Assembly: GCA_033961575.1 (NCBI GenBank)
Contig: CM066728.1
Span: forward strand, 103,120,852 to 103,184,851
Length of the DNA: 64,000 bases
Direction: 5' to 3'
Origin: Aselliscus stoliczkanus
Lineage: Eukaryota; Chordata; Mammalia; Chiroptera; Hipposideridae
In this document: positions 1 through 10,665 of the stretch, one piece after another
Numbering within the stretch: position 1 is the first letter of the stretch
How the letters are laid out: every line of letters begins with the position of its first letter
Notes under the pieces: generated by a model
What the model saw: the letters and a program-made list of their open reading frames with translations, nothing else
Database searches by the model: none
What the model was told of the DNA's origin: nothing
Program-made: the position numbers and the translations under genes

Positions 1-1632
1 GTTCATGGATCGGAATAATCAACATAGTTAAAATGGCTATATTACTCAAAGCAATATAAAGATTTAATGCAATCCCCATCAAAACCCAATGGCAGTTTTC
101 CAAGAAGTAGAACTAAAAAATCATCAAATTTATTTGGAATCACAGAAGACCCCAAAGAGCCAAAGCAATCCTAAGAAAAAAGTACAAGGTTGGAGGTATC
201 ACACTCATTGACTTCATTTATACTATAAAGTGACAATAATCAAAACATCATGGTATTGGCAGAAAAACATGCACAGACCAATGGAATGGAATTGAGAACC
301 CAGAAATAAACACACATACACATATATATGGGCAGATAATTTTCAACAAAGGAGTCAAAAACATACAATGGAGAAAAAAAAGCCTCTTCAGTAAATGGTG
401 CTGAGAAAATTGAAAAGCCAAGTGCAAAAGAATGAAACTAGATGCTATCTGTCAGCATGTACCAAAATTAACTCAACATGGATTAAAGACCCAAACGTAA
501 GACCTGAAACAACAGACTGCACAGAAGAAAGCATAGGTACTAAACTTATGGACCTTAGGTTCAGAGAGGATTTTTATGAATTTGATCTCAAAAGCAAGGG
601 AAGTAAAAACAACAATAAATCAATGGGACTATATCAAACTAAAAATCTTCTGCACAGCAAAAGAAACCATCGACAGATTAAAGAGGCAATCAACTGAATG
701 GGAGAAGATATTTGCAAACAACATCTCTTATAAGGAGCTAATATCCAAAATATATAAGGAACTCATACAACTCCCCAACAACCAAAATCCAATTAAAATA
801 TGGGCAGACACTTTTCCCAAGGAGATATACAGCTAACAGATATATGAAAAGATGCTCAACTTCACTAGCTATTAAGGAAATGGAAATCAAAACCACAATG
901 AGATATCACTTCACACCTGTTAGAATGGCTATTATCAACAAGACAAATAATAACAAGTGTAGGAGAGGCTGTGGAGATAAAGAAACCCTCATACACTGTT
1001 GGTAGGGATGTAAATTGGTGCAGCATTATGGAAAACAGTGTAGAGGTTCCTCAAAAAATGAAGTATAGAATTAACATATGACCCAACAATCCCTCTCTTA
1101 GGTAAATCTGAAAACATTTACCCATAAAGATGTATGTTTTCCAATATTCCTTGCAGCTTTATTTACTGTGGCCAAGACATGGAAACAACCAAAGTGTCCT
1201 TCAATAGATGATGTGGTACATATACACAATAGAATGCTACTCGGCATTAAGAAAAGATGAAATACTGCCATTTGTGACAATACAGATGGATCTCCAGATT
1301 ATCATACTAAGAGAAAAAAGTCAGACAGAAAAAGTTGAGAATCATATGATTTCATTCATATGTGGGATACAAAACTGAAAGCAAGAAAGGAACTACACAA
1401 ACAAAAACTCATAGACACAGACAACAGTTTTATGGTTATCCAAAGGTATAAGGAGTGGGGGGGAGCGTATGAGAGGGTAAAGGGGGTCAAATATGACAGA
1501 AGGAGACCTGACTCTGGGTGGTGAACACACAATATAATATATAGATGATGTATTATAGAATTGTACACCTGAGACCTATATAATTTTACTAACCAATGTC
1601 ACTCCAATAAATTTAATAAAGATAAAAAAAGA
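1..1632 (+). mobile_element. L1 LINE 3' end, 5'-truncated by the window edge
   Basis: The first ~1 kb matches the degenerate end of L1 ORF2 and a long L1M-type 3' region, with recognisable phrases such as the [18 protein letters not shown] peptide near 630-690. The 3' UTR ends with the CTATATAATTTTA / CCAATAAA signature near 1578-1612 and an A-rich tail to about 1632. Stops and frameshifts in every frame show it is dead. This 3' UTR type is common in bats, carnivores and horses. Confidence 0.85.
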
Positions 1633-1639
1633 AATGAAA

Positions 1640-2265
1640 GACAATTTAAAAAAGAAAAATGACAGATGAATATCTCTCATGAACAAAATAGCAAACCAAA
1701 TCCAGCAATATGTAAAACAATAATATATCATGAGCAAGCGATTGTGGACTCCAGGAATAAAAAGTTGGTTCAACTTTCATAAAGTACCTAATTTAATTCA
1801 AAAGACTAAAAAGATAAAGCTATATGATCATCTCAACAGACAATCAATAGTGGCAAAAAAAGCATTTGACAAAATCCAAAGAGCATTAATAATAAAATCT
1901 CTTATTAAACTAGGATTAAAAGCAAACTACCTTAAGGTGATAAAGAATGTATGTACATAAAAAAATCCTACAACTAACAATATACTTTATGGTAAAAGAT
2001 GGAGTGCTATTTTTCCCTAAGATTAAGAAGGACATACACTGTCATGACTTCCATTCCATACTTTACAAGGAAAGGGTCCTAGCTAATGCAAGAAGGCAAG
2101 GCAAGGCAAACAAACAAAACACACACAACTTAGAAAGGAAGAACCAAAATTACCTTAATTTGCGGATGACACAATCATCTGCCTAGAAAACTCCAAAGAA
2201 CTAACAAATAAGCTACTAGAACTTATACGTGACCTTGGCATGTATAATTTGAAATTATTTTTGTG
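1640..2265 (+). mobile_element. L1 ORF2 reverse-transcriptase fragment
   Basis: The fragment carries the KKAFDKIQRALI-like stretch (about 1855-1890) of L1 reverse transcriptase and a decayed version of the FADD active-site region near 2158-2175, now out of frame. Several frameshifts break the reading frame. It is a second L1 piece abutting the A-rich tail of the preceding copy and ends without a 3' UTR. Confidence 0.7.
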
Positions 2266-3322
2266 TCATACCAAGACCGATAGGTGAAAGATAGAAAGAA
2301 AGAAATGACTATCTCAATATAAAAGATTGCTTTCTAAGTCAGACACAGAAAATTACATGAACTGTCTTGGGGTTTCAATAAACAATAGTTGCTCCATCCT
2401 GGAATGTTTGAAAGGAACTCGAAGCTACAGAAGTGAGATTCTCAATCTTAGATAAAGCCACAACACGTCAAAGGAAATGCTACAAAAATAAAAGAAAATG
2501 GGACCAGAAGCATTTTGAAATTATTCGATTACATTCTGAGTCCTACAAGACAGGCATAAATGTTCTATATGTTTAAGATTATGTGTAAGGCCTGAATGCA
2601 CCATCAAGTGTACATATGTCATCTAACAACCAACCCAGCTCAGCTGTGTCACAGATTTAATCTCAAGCTAATGTGTGGGCAGTAATAACCATTAAATTCA
2701 CAAAAAATGTTTTGCCTTCTTTTAATTAATGGGAGTTTGGAGATATAAATTAGATGGCTGCACATCCCTCAGGAAATCTACAAGGAAGTTTGAGCAGGTG
2801 CCTTTTTTTGTCCCAATAAATGTTTTTTCTGCAAGTCCCAGCATCCAACTCCTTTCCACAGAGCATTGATCTGCTTCAGTGAGTGGTAGTAATGGCAATT
2901 GTTCAGTTTCTTTGTGAAAAAAGAGAAAGCAAAAGAGTGAAGAAGAAATATTCTCTTCCAAGAGAATGGATGGGAAGAATTAAAAGTATTTCTGTTGGAG
3001 CTTGGCTTAGCATTGAGAATCCCTGCCTAATGGGGACACTCTTGGTTATGGAAAGGTGAATCATTCCTCAGGGAGTTAACTCAGGTAAAATAAAGAAGAT
3101 AACCAGGCCTCTCCATTTTATAAATAATAAGCTGTTGGGTGAAAACTGTGATGGTGGTAACAGAATTCACTGTCATGAATTTTTCATAGTCATTTTGATT
3201 ATAAAAGCAATTGTGTCAAATGCGAACTATACATTTAAAGTTTATAGTTTCCCTCTTCCACATCTAGCATCTACTCCACAATGAAAAATCTATTAAGAAT
3301 TTGGTGTGTATCTTCTACAATG
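2266..3322. other. Unassigned sequence
   Basis: No recognisable repeat, exon or RNA gene. AT-rich and unique-looking; short open frames here (for example 2722-2961 minus) have no recognisable product. Confidence 0.5.
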
Positions 3323-4891
3323 CAGCCATACCTCTATTTATTGTACTTTGTTTTATTGCGTTTTGCAGACACTACGTGTTTGACAAAATGAAGGTGGGTG
3401 GCAACCCTGCATCAAGCAAGTTTATTGGTGCCATTTTTCTAATAGCATTTGCTCATTTTGTGTGTGTCACATTTTGGTAATAATCTAAATGTTTCAAACT
3501 TTTTCATTATTATTGTATGATATTTCATTAATAATATTACATTATGGTGATTTGTGCTGAGTGATCTTTGATGTTATAATGATAATTATATATGACCCCC
3601 AAACCACACCCATATAAGACTTCAAACTTGATCGATAAACATTATGTGTGTTCCGTCTGCTCCACAGACCAACCACTCTCATCTCTCTCCCTCTCCTCAG
3701 GCCTCCCTATTCCCTGAGACACAACAATATTAAAATTAGGCCAATTAGTAATCCCACAATGTCCTCTAAGTGTTCAAGTGAAAGGAAGAGTCATGTGTCT
3801 CCCACTTTAAATCAAAATCTAGAAATGATTATGTTTAGTGAGGAAGGCAGGCTAAAAGCTGGGCCTCTTGCACCAGGCGGTTAGCCAAGTTGTGAATGCA
3901 AGAGAAAAGTTCTTGCAGAAATTTAAAAGTGCAACTCAGTGAACATAAATGGTAAGAAAGTGAAACAGTCTTAGTGCTGAGATAGAGGAAGGTTTAGTGA
4001 TCTGGATAGAAGGGCAAACCAGCCACATCACTCCCTCTAAGCCAAAGCCTCATCCAGAGCAAGACCCTCACCCCCTTCAATTCTACAAGAGCTGAGAGAG
4101 GCAAGGAAGCCTCAGAAGAAATGTTTGAAGCTGGCAGAGGTTGGTTCATAAGGTTTAAGGAAAAAAGCCATCTTCATAACATAGAAGTGCAAGGTGAGCA
4201 GCAAGTGATGATGGAGAAGCTTCAGCAAGTTATCCAGAAGGACCAGCTAAGATAACGAATGAAGGTGGCTGCACTAAACGACAGGTTTTCAAAGTAGACA
4301 AAACAGCCTTATATTGGAAGAATACACCATTCTAGGACTTTCATAGCTAGGCAAGAGAAAGTGTCAAAGGACAGGCTGACTCTCTTGTTAGGGGCTAATG
4401 GAGCTGGTGACTTTAAGTTGAAGTCAATGCTCATTTACCATTCCAAAAATCCTAGGACCCTTAAGAATTATGCTAACCTACTCTGCCTGTTCTCTATAAA
4501 TGGAACAACAAAGCCTGTTTACAACATGGTTACTTAATCTTTTAAGGCTACTATTGATGCCTGCTGCTCAGAAAAAAAGATGCCTTTCAAAACATTACTG
4601 CTCACTGACAATGCGCCTGGTCACCCAAAAGCTCTGGTGGAGATGTACAATGAGATTAATGTTGCTTTTGAACCGGCTAACACAACATTCATTCTGCAGC
4701 TCATGGATCAAGGAGTAATTTCAATTTTTAAGTCTTACGTAAGAAAATACATTCCGTAAGACTACAGCTGCCATAGTGAGTCTTCTGATGGAGCTGGGTA
4801 AGGTAAGTTAAAAGTCTTCTGCAAAGGATTCAGCATTCTAGATGCTGTCAAGAACACTTCTGATTCATGGGAAGAAGTCAAAATGTCATTA

Positions 4892-5079
4892 GCATGGTTC
4901 ATATCCGGGTGCCCCTTGGCAGCTTTTGGGCCAGCCGAGTGGCTCAGTTGGTTAACAGCTCGCTCAAGGGTATGAGCTGAGCTCTGAGCAACAGCAGTTC
5001 GATGCCCAACCCAAGCTGAGTTGCTGTTGAGCTGCCAACAGGTGGCAGGATGGCTCAGCTAAAAAAAAAAAAAAAAAAA
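4892..5079 (+). mobile_element. tRNA-derived SINE (type A) with 37-bp leader
   Basis: The SINE proper begins near 4929 (GGGCCAGCCGAGTGG), has A-box-like (GTGGCTCAGTTGG) and B-box-like (AGTTCGATGCC) promoter parts, and ends in an A-run at 5061-5079. The 12-bp target duplication AAAATGTCATTA lies at 4880-4891 and again at 5508-5519, after the following SINE. The 37 bp at 4892-4928 lie inside the duplication but do not match the SINE head, so they look like extra 5' transcript. Its body differs from the long SINE next to it. Confidence 0.7.
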
Positions 5080-5507
5080 GGGCCCGCCGAGTGGCACATT
5101 CGTTAAGAGCTGGTTTTAGGATGCCAACGGCCCCAGTTCGGATCCCACATCTGAGGGCCAGTGACACTGCCCTTTATAGCTAACAATAGCTCCACCTGGA
5201 GCTGGGCTGTGCGAGACCCAGCGACGGTGTAGGCTGCAGCCCCTGCTGCAGTGGGCTGCCCTGGGCTACAGTGAGTGGCCGGCAGCCAGTGTGAGCTGCC
5301 AATAGCCGCAGTGAGCGACCATCCAGAGGCCGGCAACTGATCTGCCTCATCCGGGAAGAGCGCAATGACGATACCAACATGGGCCAGTGAAGCAACATCC
5401 TCCACAACTAGACTGAAGAACAGAAAGACAGCAACTTGTCTGTTCCCCTTCCCCGATTCCCCAACTCTGTTTCCCACCTCCAATTCCTCAATAAAATCTT
5501 TTTTAAA
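5080..5507 (+). mobile_element. Long tRNA-derived bat SINE (~430 bp)
   Basis: The tRNA-like head GGCCCGCCGAGTGG has a B box AGTTCGGATCCC near 5133. A unique body follows, then a 3' segment with CCTCCACAACTAGACTGAAG and CAGCAACTTG, then CCAATTCCTCAATAAAATC and an A-rich tail. The 3' segment resembles that of Rhin-1-type SINEs of bats. It most likely inserted into the A-tail of the preceding SINE, since the two share one outer target duplication. Confidence 0.8.
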
Positions 5508-5731
5508 AAAATGTCATTAACAGGAGTTTGGAAGAAGTTGATTCCAACATAGATGGATGAGTTTGAGGGGTTCAAGACGCCAGTGGAGGAAGTAACTGCA
5601 GATGTGGTGGAAATTGCAATAGAACTAGAATTAGAAGTGGACCCTGAAGATGTGACTGAATTGCTGCAATCTCATGAAACATCTTCAATGGATATGGAAT
5701 TGCTTCTCATGGATTAGCAAATGAGGTGGTT

Positions 5732-5908
5732 TATTTATTTATTTTTTTAAGTTGCAGAAAAGGACAGTCAATTAGAAGAAAAGATACATTTCAAAGAAGC
5801 AGAAGCAGGACTGAGCAGTAGAGAATGGCTCAAGGGCCTATTATTAGAAGAAAAAGTACACTCCAAAGAGTTTGGAGTGGGCTGAGCAAAAGAAGCTCAA
5901 AAGGCCAA
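5732..5908. repeat. Insertion in Tigger1 holding two ~65-bp tandem monomers
   Basis: Tigger1 is interrupted between its GTGGTTT (5725-5731) and AAGTGTTTCC (from 5910). The insert starts with a T-rich tract and contains two diverged copies of a unit that begins ATTAGAAGAAAA and ends in AAGGCC or AGGGCC (5771-5838 and 5843-5906). A T-rich left end suggests an element inserted on the minus strand with an A-tail. Tandem monomers could come from a LINE 5' UTR or an LTR, but I do not recognise the family. Confidence 0.45.
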
Positions 5909-6306
5909 TAAAGTGTTTCCTTGAGATGGAAACTACTCCTTGTGAAAATGCTGTGAAGATTATTTAAATGACAACAAAGGATCAACAATATGACATAAAC
6001 TTAGTGGTAAAGTGGTGAATGGGTTTGAGAGGACTGACTCCAATTTTGAAAGAAGTTCAAATGTGGGTAAAATGCTATCAAACAGCAGCACATGATGCAG
6101 AGAAATCACATGCGAAAGGGACAGTCAATTAAGTGGTCAACTTCATTGTCTTACTGTAAGAAATTGCCGCGGCCACCCCAGCCTTCAGCAATCACCACCC
6201 TGATTGGTCAGCAGCCATCACACTGAGGCAAGACCCTTCACCAGCAAAAAGATTATCATCCACTAAAAGCTCAGATGGATTAACAAATGCAAATACAGTA
6301 TTTGTT

Positions 6307-6766
6307 TTTTTGTTTGTTTGTTTGTTTGTTTTTTAATTGGGGAATTGGGGGAGGGGAGCAGCTTTGGGGAATCGGGGAAGGGGAACAGACAAGTTGCTGT
6401 CTTTTTGTTCTTCAGTCTAGTTGCGGAGGATGTTGTTTCACTGGCCCATGTTGGTATCGTCATTGCACTCTTCCCGGGGGAGGTAGATCGGTCACCGGCC
6501 TCTGGGTGTCGCTCAGCGCGGCTATTGGCAGCTCACGCTGGCTGCCAGCCACTCACGCTGGCTGCCAGCCACTCACTGTAGCCCATGGCAGCCCACTGCA
6601 GCAGGGGCTGCAGCCTACACCATCGCTGGGGCTCGCACAGGCCAGCTCCAGGTGGAGCTGTTGTTAGCTGTAGAGGGCAGTGTCACTGGCCCTCATATGT
6701 GGGATCTGAACCGGGGCCACTGGCATTCCAAAACCAGCTCTTAACCAATGCGCCACTCGGCCGGCC
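6307..6766 (-). mobile_element. Long tRNA-derived bat SINE, reverse
   Basis: An exact 11-bp target duplication CAGTATTTGTT occurs at 6296-6306 and 6767-6777. The reverse-complement head (GGGCCGGCCGAGTGGCGCAT) sits at the right end and the A-rich tail, here (TTTG)n, at the left. The body matches the copy at 5080-5507, plus a local 20-bp tandem repeat at 6532-6571. Confidence 0.88.
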
Positions 6767-6965
6767 CAGTATTTGTTAATTAAGGTACATACATTGATTT
6801 TTTTAGATATAAAGTTATTGCACACTTAAAAGACTATAGTATAAAAGAACCTTTATGTGCACAGAGAAACCAAAAATATGTGAATTTCTTTATTGCAATA
6901 TTCACTTTATTGTGATGGTCTGGAATGAACTCATAATATCTCCAATATTTTTCATTTTATTTTTA

Positions 6966-7062
6966 TTATACACACACACATATATATACATGTGTACATA
7001 TGTATAAATATATATACACATACATACATATGTGTGTATACACACACACACACACACACACA
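6966..7062. repeat. TA/CA compound microsatellite
   Basis: Alternating TA and CA/TG dinucleotides ending in a pure (AC)n run from about 7038 to 7062. It directly abuts the terminus of the outer mariner element. Minus-strand open frames across it are low-complexity artefacts. Confidence 0.9.
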
Positions 7063-7868
7063 CTGGGGGTGCCAAAAAATGCATACAAGTGGACAATTTG
7101 GTCAACATTGCTCAAGCAGTAGTTCGCTGTAATCAGAAGTGTCTGGACGCTGATGGGAACCACTTTGAGCACCTCTTGTAATTGCAGACATCAAACGTGA
7201 CTTGTATTCACTTTTTGTTATCTATATATGAAAGTCTGGCAATTAAGTTTGCGAACTCATCCTAGACAAAGTGCTACATACCTCATTTCTGAATATCACT
7301 ACAGTCGCCTTCAAAGAACTCCCCTAGGGAAGCTATGGACCGACGCCAGTGCCTGGTCCACCCTTCAGAGCAATTTTGGAACTCTTTTTCTGGAATGGCC
7401 ATCAGAGATGTTGTCATATTACACTTGATGTCCTGAATGTCATCAAAATGTCTTCCTTCCGATATTTCCTTTATCTTCAAGTAAAGAAAGAAGTCATTGG
7501 GGGCCAGACCAGGTGAGGATGTTCCAATACAGTTATTTGTTTACTGGCTAAAAACTCCCTCACAGACAGTGCCATGTGAGCTGGTGCATTGTTGTGATGC
7601 AAGAGCCATCAATTGTTGGCGAAAAGTTCAGGTCAGTTTTGCCTAACTTTTTCATGCAGCATTTTCAGCACTTGCAAATTGTAAATTTGGTTGACTGTTT
7701 TTCAGTTGGTACAAATTCATAATGAACAATCTCTCTGATATCAAAAATGGTTAGCAACATTGTTGCAACAAGTTCACAAACTTAACTGTCAGGCCTGGTA
7801 TATTGAGTATTACAATTTTAATAGTTTTCTTTTCTTAAAAAAGAATTATATATATATATATTTTAGCA

Positions 7869-7870
<2 letters not shown>
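7063..7870. mobile_element. Non-autonomous Tc1/mariner-type element, interrupted by a second mariner
   Basis: The left terminus GGGGGTGCCAAAAAATGCAT (about 7064) is mirrored by a decayed right terminus ending TTTTAGCACC at 7870. The interior near 7108-7182 carries the remnant of a transposase C terminus, C-L-D-A-D-G-N-H-F-E-H-L-L then stop, on the plus strand. The element is split by another mariner at 7224-7802 and continues at about 7803 with TTGAGTATTACAATTTTAAT. I recall this terminus from bat mariner-type elements but cannot name the family with certainty. Confidence 0.65.
7224..7802 (-). mobile_element. Internally deleted mariner, inserted in the outer element
   Basis: Inverted termini of the form TGGCAATTAAGTTTGCGAAC (left) and its counterpart GTTCACAAACTTAACTGTCA (right, about 7772-7791) are flanked by TA. 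On the minus strand 7283-7480 encodes the C-terminal part of a mariner transposase, with GRHFDDIQDIKCN and F-Q-N-C-S-E-G-W-T-R. The catalytic core to its 5' side is shifted and partly deleted. The N-terminal DNA-binding half is missing, as in the copy at 36243-36875, so this is a deletion derivative and not an autonomous element. Confidence 0.8.

Positions 7871-7904
<34 letters not shown>
7871..7904. repeat. (GT)n microsatellite
   Basis: About 17 uninterrupted GT units start immediately after the right terminus of the outer mariner element. The other end of that element abuts a (CA)n run, so the two tracts form an inverted pair. Confidence 0.95.
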
Positions 7905-7906
<2 letters not shown>

Positions 7907-7959
7907 TCAGTTATATTGGGATAAGATTGTAATTTGACATTTCCATTTCATAATACATC

Positions 7960-8552
7960 AAAAACAGTCTTCCAAGCTGATACAGACAGCAGCGTTAAGA
8001 GTACTGTAGAATCCCCGACTATAGATATAACCCTCCTTAGACCATCATTTTCCTTCTGATGGTCATTTCAGTTGTTTCCAGATGTTTCTTATTCTAAAGA
8101 AATCTGTGATAAACATCCTTTTTTTTTGTATTTCTGTGTTTTTGTTTGTATATCTTAAAAATCAAATGCTTTTATTTGTTTTTGAATAAATCTCTGTGAA
8201 TGAAACTAATAGATCAATGAGTGTGCACAGTTTAATTGTACAAAGTGCTATGAGGTCACAAGGCCTCACGCTTACACATTCCCACCAACAGGGTGTGAGT
8301 GGTTTGCTACATTCTTCAAGTCCTGAACTCTAGCCATATTTTAAGTTTTAACAAATATGATGGTTGAAACTTGTGATTCTTTTTACTATTTCCCTAATTA
8401 AGTAGCTTTTATTTACATTTTTTCTCTAGAGGATTGCCTGTTTATATAATTTGCATCTTTTTCTTCTTAGTTATTTTGCCCTTTTGTTGTTTGGAGTGTA
8501 GTTATCTTCCCCTAGTCTATAATTTGTATTTTGACCTTTTATGGGGGTGACT
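7960..8552 (-). mobile_element. L1M-type LINE, antisense (first part)
   Basis: Phrases such as TGATAAACATCC, CATTCCCACCAACAGGGTGTG and the TATTTTGACCTTTTATGG segment follow the reverse complement of old L1 3' regions. The alignment resumes after the LTR-like insertion at 8553-9040, so the two parts are one copy. The left boundary is approximate. Confidence 0.65.
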
Positions 8553-9040
8553 TGGTTAGAATTCTTAGTTGCAAACACAATTCTCTCCCACTAGTTTGAG
8601 CAGAAAAGGACTTTATTAAAGGTTATTAGACAGGACACAGAAGTTCAAGGGAGAAACAAACAGCCAATCTCTGAGGCTACAAACCTAGAGAAAATGTCCA
8701 AATTAACCTGCTCCATCATTCCACTGGGTACTCTGCTTTCTCCCAACCTCCAATGTGGACGATGTCACTGCTGTTGCTTATTCCAACAGCCGCATGTTTC
8801 TCTGTCCCTCTCAACATTATTAATGTCACAAGGCACCTCCTTCTTTACATCACACTTTTCTGAATCAGAATTTAGAATGGATGCATCTTTATCATGAGGC
8901 CAAAGTCTCAACACTAGCTGCAAGGGAGCCTAGAAAAGTCGATTTCTGATTTCTACCTTAGGAAGAGGATAATTCTCCCAACATCTTAATGACATTCAAA
9001 AGTTGCTGGCCAGACAGTAAACATTAAAATGTCCATTACA
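8553..9040. mobile_element. Old solitary LTR-like element splitting an L1
   Basis: The element begins TGGTTAGAATTC, continues with TTTGAGCAGAAAAGGACTTT and ends AAAATGTCCATTACA, the form of an old ERVL-group LTR that I remember but cannot name. The L1 sequence on each side is contiguous in the L1 consensus. There is no coding content and no clear target duplication. Confidence 0.4.
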
Positions 9041-10110
9041 TGGAGTCTTGACCTCACATATGTTTTTGAATTTCAGGAAGTCAAGTATGTCATTTTTTTT
9101 CTTTATATATTTATGCTTTGGGTCTTGTTTAAAAAAATTTTAAAAAACCCCACCACATTATGATTACACAAATATTCTCTTTAGTATCTTCCAAGACTGT
9201 TGTGGTCTTCTGTTTTAGCATTCAGATTTTTCATTCATCTGTAATTTGTTGTTATATAATGAAGTATGAATAAAATTGTAATCTCTTCCAAAAGCACAGT
9301 CAGTTCTTCTAATTTCACTAATTAAATAACACATAATTTATTTACTGATTTATAATAATGCCTTCTTTAATTACATGATCTCTATTTGTTTTATATATAG
9401 AATTGTTTGTTTAATGCAGGCCCATACTATACCATTTTATTTAATGTAGCTTTATATTAGGTTTTCATATTTAGTAGGGCAAGCTTCTTTGCTATTGTTC
9501 TATTTCTAAATTTTCTTGGCATTTTTCATATGTTTATTCTTCTATATACACATTAGAATCACTTATGTGTTCCAAAAGAGGAGGAAAAATGAATTCTGAA
9601 ATGGAACTGCATTAAATTTATATGTTAATTTCAAAAGAAGTGACATTTTTATGATATTAAGTCTTCCTATCCAGAACATGGTCTGTTTTTCCATTTATTT
9701 GGATTTTGTTTTATATCCTTCAATATAACTTTATAGTTCTCTTCATAGAGTCTTTCTCATTAAATTCATTCCTAGGTATTTCATGGCTTCCCCTTCCCCG
9801 TCCCACATAATTATGAATGGGATCTCTCTCATTTCCATTTTTATATTGTCAATTTGGCCCATTTTTCTAACTCCATCTGATTTTATAATATATAAAATAC
9901 ATAGTCTACCCTTGATGTAAGTAATTCCCAGAGTGCTCTACAATGATAATTTAATTTTTTTTATATGAAATGCAGTTGATTGGACACATGACCATTTCCT
10001 AATTTAAAATGATTATCTCGTTCTCTGGATTTATTGATTTTTCAAATTGATACATCCACTGGATATTCATTGTCTAGAGTTTCCACTTGTCTTTATGTAA
10101 TAATAACTTT
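9041..10110 (-). mobile_element. L1M-type LINE, antisense (second part)
   Basis: The stretch at about 9640-9790 (GATATTAAGTCTTCCTATCC, then CATTCCTAGGTATTTCATGG) is the reverse complement of a well-known ORF2 segment. It continues the copy at 7960-8552 in the 3'-to-5' direction. The right edge is indistinct, somewhere between 9870 and 10110. Confidence 0.65.
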
Positions 10111-10494
10111 ATGTATGTGTATATACCTGCTGTTTACCAAACAATGTTATCTTACAACTTGACATGTTCATAAATTACTGTGATTCACATGAATGTATGC
10201 TTTCACAACTTCTCAAAGTTTATTTCTAACTCGACCTAAAAATCTAAGTCTTTAGCAAACACTGTGAAATTATCTGTTGCTCTAGATAGAACCTATAGTT
10301 ACAGTTTCTACTGCAAACCTAAAGCTAAATTTCCAAACTCAGGGGTCAGCATATAGACAAAGAAGGCATTTTTGTTTGTTTGTTTTTTAAATGTATATAA
10401 TATTTTGAACAAAATAAGAATTACAAACACATTTACACAAAAATTATTCTGATCCTCTGCACAAAGCGATCAAGGTTGGGGCCCCTACAGTGCC

Positions 10495-10665
10495 TGGTTC
10501 TGGTGATGAAAACTGCTCTGGAAAGAGCACAGCACCTGGATACAGTAATAATACTACTGACTACAGCAGTGACCTGGGTCAAATCATCTGAGTTTTAATC
10601 AGGTTTTGTAAGTCATTGGTCTCAGTGCACAGCTTCCGCATCTATAAAGTAAGTGAGTCTAAGGG
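10495..10665 (+). mobile_element. MIR SINE
   Basis: Contains the MIR core order: a GGAAAGAGCACAGCACCTGG segment, GTGACCTGGGTCAAATCATC, then a CTCAGTGCACAGCTTCCGCATC tail region ending ATCTATAAAGTAAG. Strongly diverged, as expected for this old family. Confidence 0.75.

Larger units (their letters stand above)
3759..6283 (+). pseudogene. Tigger1 transposase, inactivated
   Basis: The ancestral start at 3759-3761 opens with MSSKCSSERKSHVSPTLNQN, matching the DNA-binding N terminus of the pogo-type transposase. The frame fails within 45 codons, with small deletions and stops throughout. Later stretches still align with the catalytic region (about 4260-4740, where an [13 protein letters not shown] segment sits near 4605-4628) and the C terminus (about 5520-6283). 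Three insertions also interrupt it. It encodes no functional protein. Confidence 0.85.
3323..6950 (+). mobile_element. Tigger1 (pogo/TcMar) DNA transposon, near full length, with nested insertions
   Basis: The left end (about 3323, CAGCCATACCTC) and right end (to about 6950, ending with the GGTCTGGAA ... ATATCTCCAA phrase) match the inverted termini of Tigger1 as I know it. The body follows the consensus through the 5' UTR, transposase gene and 3' UTR. Removing insertions at 4892-5507, 5732-5908 and 6307-6766 leaves roughly 2.4 kb, the usual Tigger1 length. This family was active early in placental evolution, so the copy predates all its insertions. Confidence 0.88.

Noticed and set aside
4929..5140. 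tRNA-like promoter boxes that could be taken for tRNA genes
   Set aside because: They are SINE heads with SINE bodies or A-tails and target duplications; the acceptor stem and anticodon arm do not fold as a real tRNA.
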